42,786 nt of DNA from a virus, in IMG/VR virus record IMGVR_UViG_3300021962_000215, positions 1-42,786 of that record; one strand, written 5' to 3'. The position numbers were made by a program, and so were the translations under genes. Positions 14,960 through 23,390 of this stretch are shown here, one piece after another. Numbering within the stretch: position 1 is the first letter of the stretch; every line of letters starts with the position of its first letter. The notes beneath the pieces are model-generated. The model saw only the letters and a list, made by a program, of their open reading frames with translations, searched no databases and had not been told where the DNA came from.

Positions 14960-16279
14960 TTACTGGTTGATATTCTCAACCTGGAAGCGACGGTAGTACA
15001 TATTCGTGTTGTTTGCGAGTACACCGAGACCTGCTCCTGTTGCGAATGGATTTGCAACGAGACCGTAACGAGTCTTGAATCCAACTTTTGGTTGGTAAGT
15101 CGTTGGGTCGATTGCGCGTACCATTTGTAGCGGAACGTATGGGCAGTAGAACAAGCCAGCATCATAAGGATTTGCACCCTTATAGCCAACAACAACGTAG
15201 TCTGTGCCAGTTACAGAATATGGGTCAACATAAACTTTGATACGACCGAATAGTGTACCAGCGAATGTGTTGCCTGTATCATCAACTGCTAGATTTGTGT
15301 TGTTTGACAATGCTGAGTTGTAGTCTAGAAGACCTGTCATTGCAAGAGCTGATGCAACATCCGTTGATAGGATGAGGATGTTACCCTTACCACGACGTGT
15401 GTCTTTAGCAATCTTATTAGCTGCTCTTTCAACAGCAAACAAAATTGACTTATACTTTTCAACTTGCCAGCGACCTGATGTGCCATTGTTTGCAGCATCG
15501 AGGTTTAGGTTCATTGTTGCTGTTGCAGCACTTACGATACCTACGTTTGAAGTTGCATAGATCGTACGAACAACTTCGCGGTTGATTTCTGCGAGAATTT
15601 CAGTTGACAAAATATTTGTCAATTCTGTTTCTGCGTCTAGACCGTGAATTGCCTTTAGATCTTGTGCAAGTTCTAGCGTGTAAGCTGCTTGCAAGCCACG
15701 TGACTTGGCTGTTACAGCAACGCGATCGATTTGGAAACCCATGTAAGCAAGGGTCTTGTCTTCGAAGTTTGCTGTTGAATCGCCTGTACCAGTGTTTGCA
15801 AGTTCATACTTGGCAATGTTTGCGCTCAATGTTGCAAGTGGAGCAGCTCCAGCGACACCAGCGAATCCAGTGTTTGCTTCATTGTAGAGTGCTTCGCCTG
15901 TAACGTATGTTGCGTTTGCGTATTGTGAACGCATTGCGAAAATCAAACCTGTTGGACCTGTCATTGGCTGAACGCCGCAGATGTCATAAGCCATTAGGTT
16001 TGGAAGTGCGCGGCGGACTAGACCAATTAGAACTGGGTCAAAGCCAGCAACAACTGCACCTGATGCAGATGCGAGACCGTTTACGCCAGCACCCATTGCG
16101 TTAGCAGGTGATGCTTCCCATAGGTTTTGCATTGAACGGGCTTCTTCTTGTAGAGCGCGCTCTTGATTTTCAAGAACGAGAGCAGTAACAGCACGCTTGT
16201 AGTTGTCTGTGATTGCTGGGAGTTCTGGGTGATCAAGAACTGGTGCCCACTTCTTTGCATATGTTTCGTTAATATACAT
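14960..16279 (-). CDS. 23: gp23 major capsid protein
   Basis: Forms the hexamers of the head shell after cleavage by gp21. 439 residues. Marks of marine T4-like gp23: NLMAYDICGVQPMTGPTGLI followed by FAMRSQY, LAQDLKAIHGLDAETELTNI followed by LSTEILAEINREV, and DTRRGKGNILILSTDVASAL. The N-terminal part (about 1-60, helical, with ALQEEARSMQNLWEA) would carry the prohead cleavage site. It sits after gp22 in T4 order with a GAGGAAA ribosome site. No late promoter element is seen in the 26-base gap to gp22, so it is probably made from the gp22 promoter upstream. Confidence 0.96.
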   Translation of the reverse strand: MYINETYAKKWAPVLDHPELPAITDNYKRAVTALVLENQERALQEEARSMQNLWEASPANAMGAGVNGLASASGAVVAGFDPVLIGLVRRALPNLMAYDICGVQPMTGPTGLIFAMRSQYANATYVTGEALYNEANTGFAGVAGAAPLATLSANIAKYELANTGTGDSTANFEDKTLAYMGFQIDRVAVTAKSRGLQAAYTLELAQDLKAIHGLDAETELTNILSTEILAEINREVVRTIYATSNVGIVSAATATMNLNLDAANNGTSGRWQVEKYKSILFAVERAANKIAKDTRRGKGNILILSTDVASALAMTGLLDYNSALSNNTNLAVDDTGNTFAGTLFGRIKVYVDPYSVTGTDYVVVGYKGANPYDAGLFYCPYVPLQMVRAIDPTTYQPKVGFKTRYGLVANPFATGAGLGVLANNTNMYYRRFQVENINQ

Positions 16280-16305
16280 GATAGTGTTTCCTCAGTTAAA
16301 TTAAA

Positions 16306-17445
16306 TTAGGCTTTTGGAGCCGTTTTTGATAGAGACTTAACATAATGTGCCATTAGACCATGAACTTGTGCTACTTCCTGGGTTTCTTCGGAAACCGTCG
16401 TTTCCTCAACAGCCTTAACCTCACTCATCACTTTATTGGCTGGGAAATAGTTCTCGCGAATTACTGCGAGCTTATTATTAAACTCACCCTCTGTGGTGAA
16501 CTCCACGCCCTCTGCGAGCGATATCATTTTGCCGATTTGTACTTCGGTTAGACCTTCACAAATCTTGCGAATTGCTTCGTGCTTCTTTGCAGCATTTAGT
16601 TCTTCAGTCAAAGACTTAATCTTTGATGCTGCTTCTTCTTCAGTGGTTACTAGACTTTCTTCAAGTTCAACAACCTTAACTGCTAGTTCTTCTGCTACAT
16701 CAACCTTCTCGTCTGGAATTTCGATGTAGTGCTCAGCGAATAGATTCTTTAGACCGCCGATGAAGTCATCAACGAGTTCTGCGCGAAGACCTGATTCAAT
16801 AGCAACTTGATTATCTTCAACCCATTGTTCAACAACGTAGTTTAGATATTGATCAACTTGTTCTGATAGATCGTTCTTGATTGTTTCTACAGCTTCTGCG
16901 ATAATTGTTTCGTTATCAGCAATAACATCTTCGACAATCTTTTCAACACGTGATTGAACAGCTGCTTCGAAAATTGTTGTTGCTTTTGTGCGGAATTCTT
17001 CTGATAGTGATTCACCATTGAAGAGAGCGTCGACATCTTCTACCATTGAGCCTTTGTGCTTGGCAACCATGTCCATCTTCATTTTCTTCTTGGCTTCAAT
17101 TAGTTCTTCTTCAGAAATTTCATCAACTTCTTCAGTCGCTTCAGCTGAGATTTCTGCAGTTTCTTCTTCCGAAGACTCTTCTGCTACAACTTCAGCAGTC
17201 TCAGAAGTTTCTGTTTCTTCCATTGCCTGTGTTTTTGCAGTCTTTGCGTCGCCCTTTGCGGCTGGTTCTTCAACCTTTGCTACTGGAGCAGCAGCCTTTT
17301 TCCCAACTTCACCACCATCTGGGGTTTCAGCTGTTGCGCCACCGAGATCAACCATCTCGCCTTCTGGTTTCTGCATTGGATCCTTAGCAGCATTCATTGA
17401 TGCTTTTAGAATTTCAGCAGCGGATTCTGATAATGTCTTTGCCAT
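16306..17445 (-). CDS. 22: gp22 prohead scaffold core protein
   Basis: Main component of the internal scaffold, digested by gp21 during head maturation. 379 residues: an N-terminal Ala/Glu/Thr-rich low-complexity segment (about 30-115), then an alpha-helical, coiled-coil-rich body (SRVEKIVEDVIADNETIIAE and EELAVKVVELEESLVTTEEE) and a C-terminal domain with EVQIGKMISLAEGVEF and FNNKLAVIRENYFP typical of marine gp22. T4 gp22 is 269 residues; the extra length is mainly the acidic N-terminal segment. It is flanked by gp21 and gp23 and preceded by a perfect late promoter and AGGAG. Confidence 0.9.
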   Translation of the reverse strand: MAKTLSESAAEILKASMNAAKDPMQKPEGEMVDLGGATAETPDGGEVGKKAAAPVAKVEEPAAKGDAKTAKTQAMEETETSETAEVVAEESSEEETAEISAEATEEVDEISEEELIEAKKKMKMDMVAKHKGSMVEDVDALFNGESLSEEFRTKATTIFEAAVQSRVEKIVEDVIADNETIIAEAVETIKNDLSEQVDQYLNYVVEQWVEDNQVAIESGLRAELVDDFIGGLKNLFAEHYIEIPDEKVDVAEELAVKVVELEESLVTTEEEAASKIKSLTEELNAAKKHEAIRKICEGLTEVQIGKMISLAEGVEFTTEGEFNNKLAVIRENYFPANKVMSEVKAVEETTVSEETQEVAQVHGLMAHYVKSLSKTAPKA

Positions 17446-17473
17446 TGTAGTTAAACTCCTAAAGAAGTAATAT

Positions 17474-17481
17474 TATTTATA
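17474..17481 (-). promoter_or_regulatory. Late promoter TATAAATA (gp22-gp23)
   Basis: Perfect late element 28 bases before the gp22 start, located just before the gp21 stop region ends; it would drive high expression of scaffold and capsid. Confidence 0.8.
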
Positions 17482-17485
17482 AATT

Positions 17486-18130
17486 TTAAAGTTTTGACAA
17501 GAAGTTCGAGAAGACCTTCAATGCAACTTCATCTATTTGCTTTTGTTTTGCCGTTTTAATTTGCTCATAATAGGCATTGATGTCAACTTCTTTGACTTTG
17601 CCATTATCCCAAACCCACTCTTTACCTTCCATAATACCTTGAACAAAAGCACCTGGTGCGGATGGATCCGCTACAATATCAGCCGCTGTGGCTAGATAAT
17701 AGTCGTCTTGAACCACATTGACACCGTTCACTTCTTTAAGTGAGCCCATGCCACGTGAAGATACACCAAGGGTTGCACCGCCTTCCATTAAGGACTTTGC
17801 GATTTTACCCATTGGGGTTTCAAGAATTTTTGCCTTACCAATCCATTGATTGCCTTCTTGCTTCAATGAAGTGATTAAATGTGATACGCGATCGAGATTA
17901 ATCGATGGGGAATCTGGATGACCTAATTCACCGAATGCGCGATTTTTCTTAACGTATTCTTCGTTGTAACGACCAACTTCTTTTGCAAGAGTATCTGTCT
18001 TATACATACGACCGTTTTTGTTTTTTGTTTCAGCAACTAGAAACGGACCCTGAATGAAGAGAGATTTCACACCGTTCTTTTCTTCGGTGATGAGTTTTAC
18101 TTCTTCAATTGTTTCTGTGATTAGTTTCAT
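17486..18130 (-). CDS. 21: gp21 prohead maturation protease
   Basis: Serine protease of the herpesvirus-assemblin-like clan that cleaves head proteins. 214 residues. SLFIQGPFLVAETKNKNGRM followed by Y, the GELGHPDSPSINLDRVSHLI stretch (catalytic His region) and GATLGVSSRGMGSL (catalytic Ser region) are the family's conserved blocks; the C-terminal tail is Lys-rich and helical. Position between core genes and gp22 as in T4. It starts one base after the stop of the basic core protein. Confidence 0.92.
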   Translation of the reverse strand: MKLITETIEEVKLITEEKNGVKSLFIQGPFLVAETKNKNGRMYKTDTLAKEVGRYNEEYVKKNRAFGELGHPDSPSINLDRVSHLITSLKQEGNQWIGKAKILETPMGKIAKSLMEGGATLGVSSRGMGSLKEVNGVNVVQDDYYLATAADIVADPSAPGAFVQGIMEGKEWVWDNGKVKEVDINAYYEQIKTAKQKQIDEVALKVFSNFLSKL

Positions 18131-18433
18131 TTACTTTAGCCCCAATGATTTGCGTTTTATAAGTGAACGCTTTCTTTTTATTAAAGCACGAGCCAACTTG
18201 GCTTTTCTCTTTAATTTGCCTTTACGCTGCCCAAGTTTTCTACGACGACTTTCTGCTGGTGACATACGAATCAACTTACCACTACGAATAGTGTAGCCCT
18301 TTACTGCAGACACAACTTTTCTTCGCTGAACTTTACCACCACGTACTCTTGCACGAATGATCTTTTTACGACCCATTTTCTGGACGTTTGCTTCAGCAAT
18401 GATTTCTCTTACAATTTGTGATACAATACTCAT
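18131..18433 (-). CDS. Highly basic small head protein, possible gp68-like core or internal protein
   Basis: 100 residues with roughly a third Lys/Arg and very few acidic residues, especially in the stretch ESRRRKLGQRKGKLKRKAKL and the end of the protein. It lies between the 256-residue gene and gp21, the region where T4 has the core genes 67 and 68. The charge suggests binding of DNA or of the acidic scaffold. Homology to T4 gp68 is not demonstrable by eye. ATGA overlap with the upstream gene. Confidence 0.5.
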   Translation of the reverse strand: MSIVSQIVREIIAEANVQKMGRKKIIRARVRGGKVQRRKVVSAVKGYTIRSGKLIRMSPAESRRRKLGQRKGKLKRKAKLARALIKRKRSLIKRKSLGLK

Positions 18434-19200
18434 TTGCCACCAATCGTGTATTCAACTTTGCTTAATGCGAAATGTGCTGCCTTTTCGAATCCTTTTGGAG
18501 TCGTGAGCATATCAGCAAACTTCTTTTTATTTTCGTCATTCAATGCACCATGAACCATATGAATGGCTTTTGCCGCACCGTGACTAACTTTAAGTTTAGA
18601 ACCATCAGCAAATTTCATATGCTTTGCTAATGCTTTTGGTTGCTCTTGTTGTGCATATGCTGCTACTTGCTCGAGGCTTTCCATGATCTCAGTTTCTTCT
18701 GCAGTGACGTTTGGAATCACTTCAGGCATTTGTCCTTGTTTATAAGGAACGCTGAATGTGATACCTAGTTTTTCGTGAACATACAATGCAACACGCTGCC
18801 CATCTGGGAAAATACGAACGCCCTTTCTTTTTAGAACAAGCATCATTGGCGGATCAATACTTTCGTTGATTGATTCTGAGATTTGTTCTTTATCTAAGAT
18901 CTCAACACCGTTCATTAAATTTCTACGAACAGCTTGGAATGATTGTTGCGATCCAAGAACAGCACTTGATAATCCTGCATTGTATTTTGCAATCACATCT
19001 CTATGTGCTTTAGATAACTTTGCAACATCGCCAACCTTTTGTTGACGAATTAATGCAACTTTAAGTTGTGGCAATTCGTTGGACTGTAAAAGTCCAGCGC
19101 GCACCAAAGCAGAAATTTTCGCTGAATTATCCTTCAGCGGATTCGGTGTCGACGGCATCGGTGCTTCCGTCAACTTCGACTTCAGTTGTTTCAACTTCAT
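18430..19200 (-). CDS. Conserved head-module protein of unknown function
   Basis: 256 residues between the gp67-like gene and gp21. An N-terminal helical part (KISALVRAGLLQSNELPQLK) is followed by a beta-rich centre (PPMMLVLKRKGVRIFPDGQR) and a C-terminal helical part with SHGAAKAIHMVHGALNDENK. The last part resembles a conserved segment in proteins at this place in cyanophages, from memory, of unknown function. The start at 19200 overlaps the gp67-like gene by 74 bases; a second ATG at 19158 (MPSTPNPLKD) has GGAAG upstream and would shorten the overlap, and is a serious alternative. Confidence 0.55.
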   Translation of the reverse strand: MKLKQLKSKLTEAPMPSTPNPLKDNSAKISALVRAGLLQSNELPQLKVALIRQQKVGDVAKLSKAHRDVIAKYNAGLSSAVLGSQQSFQAVRRNLMNGVEILDKEQISESINESIDPPMMLVLKRKGVRIFPDGQRVALYVHEKLGITFSVPYKQGQMPEVIPNVTAEETEIMESLEQVAAYAQQEQPKALAKHMKFADGSKLKVSHGAAKAIHMVHGALNDENKKKFADMLTTPKGFEKAAHFALSKVEYTIGGK

Positions 19201-19357
19201 TCGTTGGTTCTTCTGTGTTTAAAATTGTTGATGCAATTTCTACTTTTTTAACTTCAAGCGCATCAGTGACGCGCCCAGCAACTTCAGAATTAAATGCGGC
19301 AACAAGGGCTTCTTTATCTCCCATTAATGCAGCATTTACAATATCTAATGATGACAT
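19127..19357 (-). CDS. 67: Small acidic prohead core protein, gp67-like
   Basis: 76 residues, directly after gp20 as gene 67 in T4. It begins MSSLDIVNAALMGDKEALVA, then FNSEVAGRVTDALEVKKVEI and an acidic Thr/Glu/Asp tail. Small acidic core proteins at this position are scaffold components in T4. A GGAG ribosome site lies seven bases upstream of the ATG. Its 3' end overlaps the next gene in another frame. The gp67 name rests on position and character. Confidence 0.6.
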   Translation of the reverse strand: MSSLDIVNAALMGDKEALVAAFNSEVAGRVTDALEVKKVEIASTILNTEEPTNEVETTEVEVDGSTDAVDTESAEG

Positions 19358-19370
19358 AATTTATCTCCAA

Positions 19371-20975
19371 TTATTTAGTAATTTGTTGAAACACTGAATT
19401 AATGTCTGCTGGTGCTTCAACACCAGGAGCAGCATTAGTTGGTGCGCCAACATCAGCAATACCAGGAGCAGAAACGGCAGGAACAGCAGGTTCATCTGCT
19501 TGTTCTGCTGCAATTTCTTCTCCCATCTTTTCAACATCTTCCTCATTAAGATGAAGAACATGTTTCTTAACCCATGCTCTAGAGAAGTATGTGCCAACAT
19601 ATGGATCAACTTGATTGAGCAATTGAATTCGAGAAGTCATCAGATCGGCTTCTTTCAACTCAATGAAGTTATTATCCTTCAAGAAGTCGTAGTGAATCTT
19701 TTCTTTTAATTCTTCCCACTCATCAAGAGAGCAAATACCCTTAAGAGCAAGTTGACGCGAGAGCAATTCATCAAATAAAGTACTGAATTTTGAACGTAAA
19801 CGATCAATAAACTTACTAAACTTCAACTCATCTCGTGTGATTTCTGTTGCACGACCCAAGGAAAATGTTGTTTGAGAATCCAAACGTGATGATGGAACGT
19901 TCAATGATTTGTACAATTTCTTTTCGAAGTAATTAACATCAGACAATTCACCAAGATTTTGACCCGCTGGGAGAGTTGTAATTTCTGTTGACTTACCTTC
20001 GCCACGACGTGGAATCCAGAAGTCTTCCATCATTGACATAAACTTACGATCGTCTTTAACTTCACCAGTAGAACTATCGTAAACAACCTTATTTCTAAAT
20101 TTAGTCATAATATCACGAAGATATTGTTCTGCTTTAACCTTCGGCATGTTACCAACGTCAATATAGAACACACGACGTTCTGGTGCACGACTTAAACGAT
20201 AGATAACAACAGCGTCCTCAACCATTCGGAGCTGGTTGAGGGGCTTTATCGCTTTGTGAAGGTGCGAAAGAACAGTACTTTTCTTTGGATCGAGTAATCC
20301 AGAATTAACATTGATGATTGCGTCTGTTGCAATCTTTAATCCAGAGTCGGGTGTGGCATTGCTTACCATGCTTTGACCTTGTGCCAAAGCCTTTTCGTTG
20401 TAGACGTAGTATTCTTGAATACCAGCGTTTACTTCGATCCCAGTTCTTGGATCTTTTTTCTTTACAGCAACACGAACTTTTTTGATTTTTCGTGGATCAA
20501 GATATAATAATTCTTGAATACCAAGTCTTGGTTGCTTTTCGTCGATTAATACTTGATAGAATAGACGACCATCAATGTACCAATTACGAAAAATGTCAGA
20601 ACCAGAGTTTGAAAAATCAAGCATGCGAAGAACATTATCAAATTCATCGCGAATCATGTCTTTAACATTGTCTGGTTGGTCAAGATCGTCTAATAGTATT
20701 GTGACGCTACGACCAGCATTGTCGTGCACAATTGATTCGTTAACGATGTCATCAACTGCAGCTTCGAGTTCTGGCTGCATAGCCATCTCTCGATAACGAG
20801 TGATTAAGTCATTTTCATTTTTAACGGATGCTTCTAGATCAAGATAAGTTCCAAAAAATCCACCAGAAACATTGATTGCACCGTCATCTAAAACAGGTGC
20901 AGCAATAGGAGCCTGGATCGAGACTGTTTCAGGCTTCTTTCTTAAGATTTCAAAACCGAAAAGATTAATTGCCAT
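19371..20975 (-). CDS. 20: gp20 portal vertex protein
   Basis: Dodecameric portal through which DNA enters and leaves the head; initiates prohead assembly and binds the terminase. 534 residues, near T4 gp20 (524). Recognisable blocks: ITRYREMAMQPELEAAVDDI, YIDGRLFYQVLIDEKQPRLG, RLSRAPERRVFYIDVGNMPK and VPSSRLDSQTTFSLGRATEI, the last a hallmark of T4-like portals. The C-terminal 50 residues are Ala/Pro-rich. A GGAG ribosome site lies upstream; it follows gp19 in order. Confidence 0.96.
   Translation of the reverse strand: MAINLFGFEILRKKPETVSIQAPIAAPVLDDGAINVSGGFFGTYLDLEASVKNENDLITRYREMAMQPELEAAVDDIVNESIVHDNAGRSVTILLDDLDQPDNVKDMIRDEFDNVLRMLDFSNSGSDIFRNWYIDGRLFYQVLIDEKQPRLGIQELLYLDPRKIKKVRVAVKKKDPRTGIEVNAGIQEYYVYNEKALAQGQSMVSNATPDSGLKIATDAIINVNSGLLDPKKSTVLSHLHKAIKPLNQLRMVEDAVVIYRLSRAPERRVFYIDVGNMPKVKAEQYLRDIMTKFRNKVVYDSSTGEVKDDRKFMSMMEDFWIPRRGEGKSTEITTLPAGQNLGELSDVNYFEKKLYKSLNVPSSRLDSQTTFSLGRATEITRDELKFSKFIDRLRSKFSTLFDELLSRQLALKGICSLDEWEELKEKIHYDFLKDNNFIELKEADLMTSRIQLLNQVDPYVGTYFSRAWVKKHVLHLNEEDVEKMGEEIAAEQADEPAVPAVSAPGIADVGAPTNAAPGVEAPADINSVFQQITK
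19372..19379 (-). promoter_or_regulatory. Possible late promoter ACTAAATA (gp67-like gene)
   Basis: Late-type element on the minus strand 14 bases before the start at 19357, closer than the others. It overlaps the last codons and stop of gp20, so it may be chance. Confidence 0.3.
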
Positions 20976-21008
20976 TAATTAACTCCATAATATAGAACAA
21001 GTTCAAGA

Positions 21009-21554
21009 TTAAACCACGTTTTCGGCGACTGCTTCCCACCATTGATATGCAAAAGTCACTGAATATTCTTCGATAGCATCATTGTTGCCCCAATCTAGAT
21101 CGATTGGTGCGAGATCATTTGGGAACAGACCGATAAACTTGTAGGTCTTAATTACCTTTCCTGTTTTACCATAGTGACGGACATAAGCATCCGTACCATA
21201 GGAAATTGGAGTTGCAGCAGAGGAACTACGAGTATTGAAACGATGTGAATTAACGCCATTCATCCAACGCTCAAGTGCATTGCGCACAGTAAAATCTTCA
21301 TCGTTTAGAATATTAATAGTCCAATCAGCAAATGTTCTATTGCCAACGAACTTAACTTCACGACCGAAGTATTGAACTGGAACAACACCAACCGTTGATC
21401 CAGGAATCTGCGCTGTTTTACACATGAAGCGTAATTTACGAGCTGCATTTCCTGGCAACGAGAAGGATGGAAACGTCATTTCGACTTCAAACAGATTGGC
21501 TCTTGCGCCATCAAACTGCATTTGTGAACGAAATTCAGATACATTAAAAGCCAT
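21009..21554 (-). CDS. 19: gp19 tail tube protein
   Basis: Polymerises into the inner tube of the contractile tail. 181 residues (T4 gp19 has 163). RANLFEVEMTFPSFSLPGNA, FMCKTAQIPGSTVGVVPVQY followed by FGREVKF, FADWTINILNDEDFTVRNAL and the end EEYSVTFAYQWWEA are typical of T4-like tube proteins. It lies between sheath and portal as in T4, with a late promoter and AGGAG upstream. Confidence 0.94.
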   Translation of the reverse strand: MAFNVSEFRSQMQFDGARANLFEVEMTFPSFSLPGNAARKLRFMCKTAQIPGSTVGVVPVQYFGREVKFVGNRTFADWTINILNDEDFTVRNALERWMNGVNSHRFNTRSSSAATPISYGTDAYVRHYGKTGKVIKTYKFIGLFPNDLAPIDLDWGNNDAIEEYSVTFAYQWWEAVAENVV

Positions 21555-21580
21555 TGTATTCTCCTGACTTTATCTTAATC

Positions 21581-21588
21581 TATTTATT
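21581..21588 (-). promoter_or_regulatory. Late promoter AATAAATA (gp19)
   Basis: Matches NATAAATA on the minus strand, 26 bases before the gp19 start; it overlaps the gp18 stop codon. Confidence 0.65.
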
Positions 21589-23329
21589 AGAAGCGTCCAA
21601 CGATTTCGTCGAAGGCGACGCCACTGCGAACAGCGACGAAGTTCAACTGAATGAAGTTTACACTTCTTGCTGGCTTAATGTAGATGTCACCAACAAACTC
21701 ATTACGGTCAATGACTGCTGGAGTATTGTTAGTTTCGTCACAAACTACGCGGAAGTCGTAAACACCACGACGACCCTGTACATCGCGCAAGAATGGTTCA
21801 ACTAGAGCGACGAATTGTGAGCGTGTAAATTCATCATTGAACTCAAAGAGGCTTGATCTTGCAGCTGCAGAGATTGCCTTTTCTAGAACGATGAATAAAC
21901 GGCGAACATTGATACGATCAAAGGCAGATGGGCGACCTTGCATTGTCTTGTCACCAAAGAGAACAGTGCCTTCTCCTGGGAACGAAACAACTGGGTTTAC
22001 ACCAGCCTTGTAAAGTAGATCGCGTTCTGCTTGAGTTGGATTGAATGACAACTTAACAAGATTGCGGATCTGACCACGATTTAATCCAGCTGGTGAGAAC
22101 CATGGATCGCGTTGTAGATCTGTGCGGACACAGAGACCAGCAACATCTGCATTTAGAGGGATCCAACGATACACATCATTGTATTTGTCGTATTGATACT
22201 TCCAACCGCTATCCATTACACCGTAAGATGTATCAAGCAATCCAGAACCATTGCGGAAGTTGACAACATCTGTGCTCTTCGCAGTTGATGTTACAGAATT
22301 TGCATATGGTGGTGAGATAAATGCTACAGCATCTTTTCTACCATCAGCAACATTAAGATACTTGTTAGCAATTAATGTTGTGCTGATTGAAGAATTTGAA
22401 GATATACCGCAGTCGCCAGCAAACAATAGAGAAACATCGATTTTTTCTTTATTCGTAAAAAGATCGATCATATTAATAAAGTCTGCTTGACTTGGAACAC
22501 CATCAGTACCATTTACAAATGAGTAGTTTGCGATAACTGGTGAGTGTAGCGGAGTTCCTGTTGCAGAAGCTGCTGCGACAGTTTGTCCCCAAACATTTGC
22601 AGCATTGCTTCCTGGAGCATGTCCGAGCCAGTGAATCCATTTTGAGTTACGATATAGAACTTCTTTATAGTAAATGCTCGAGCCATCGTCGCCTTTAGCA
22701 TCAGAACATTTTGAGAGGTTCGAGAAGCGTTCTAGAACTGTATTTGCAGTTCCTGTGATAACGCCGTCCTCATCCACAACAATGATGTGCATTTCATCTT
22801 TAAGCGTTGAATTGTTTGTTTTTGCAACAACAAAGTTTGAAGTATTTGGAGCACTATCAAAGTATGGAGCAAATAACCAGCTATCAAACGTTGCTTCTGA
22901 TGAACAAACTGAAACTCTTAAAGAGTTACCAAGAGCACCAGGATAACGAGCGCAGAATGCAACATTAGCATTTGCGCCAGTATAGTTATTGAGGAAGTAT
23001 TCCTCATCGTTCATCACAGTAATATTGTGTGATGAATTTGATGTTGCGTTGTTTGATTTATCTGTCGTTGCACTACACACACGAACTACGCGCAGATCGT
23101 TTCCATATGATAGGAAGTTTGTAGCAGATAAAAACGATGCAGCCGTATTTGAATCTGGAGCGAAAAACTTTTGTACAAGGTCTGATTCGCTTGAGACCTG
23201 AATAACAGTATTTGCTGGACCCCAACGAAAGAAACCAACCGTAGCACCAGTTGATGTGCCGACTGAGGGAACTGCTGTAGTTAAATCAATTTCAGAAGTA
23301 TTGACTCCTGGAGAGACTAAGAATGCCAT
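21587..23329 (-). CDS. 18: gp18 tail sheath protein
   Basis: Contractile sheath subunit. 580 residues. Begins MAFLVSPGVNTSEIDLTTAV, the handshake-arm N-terminus of sheath proteins; AFISPPYANSV, ADVAGLCVRTDLQRDPWFSP followed by AGLNRG, and GVNPVVSFPGEGTVLFGDKT followed by MQGRPSAFDRINVRRL are the conserved sheath blocks. It is a little shorter than T4 gp18 (659), lacking part of the surface domains. Own late promoter with AGGAG upstream. Confidence 0.95.
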   Translation of the reverse strand: MAFLVSPGVNTSEIDLTTAVPSVGTSTGATVGFFRWGPANTVIQVSSESDLVQKFFAPDSNTAASFLSATNFLSYGNDLRVVRVCSATTDKSNNATSNSSHNITVMNDEEYFLNNYTGANANVAFCARYPGALGNSLRVSVCSSEATFDSWLFAPYFDSAPNTSNFVVAKTNNSTLKDEMHIIVVDEDGVITGTANTVLERFSNLSKCSDAKGDDGSSIYYKEVLYRNSKWIHWLGHAPGSNAANVWGQTVAAASATGTPLHSPVIANYSFVNGTDGVPSQADFINMIDLFTNKEKIDVSLLFAGDCGISSNSSISTTLIANKYLNVADGRKDAVAFISPPYANSVTSTAKSTDVVNFRNGSGLLDTSYGVMDSGWKYQYDKYNDVYRWIPLNADVAGLCVRTDLQRDPWFSPAGLNRGQIRNLVKLSFNPTQAERDLLYKAGVNPVVSFPGEGTVLFGDKTMQGRPSAFDRINVRRLFIVLEKAISAAARSSLFEFNDEFTRSQFVALVEPFLRDVQGRRGVYDFRVVCDETNNTPAVIDRNEFVGDIYIKPARSVNFIQLNFVAVRSGVAFDEIVGRF

Positions 23330-23370
23330 GTTTTCGCTCCTGTAAATGGAGATTTAAGAATCTTACTGGT

Positions 23371-23378
23371 TATTTAGT
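23371..23378 (-). promoter_or_regulatory. Late promoter ACTAAATA (gp18)
   Basis: Late-type element in the gp17-gp18 gap, 41 bases before the sheath start, outside any coding region. Confidence 0.5.
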
Positions 23379-23390
23379 ATTTCGGGGGTT

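Noticed and set aside
16988-17470. Plus-strand Ser/Ala-rich 160-residue frame opposite gp22
   Set aside because: Complement of the Glu/Ala-rich low-complexity part of gp22; a composition artefact.
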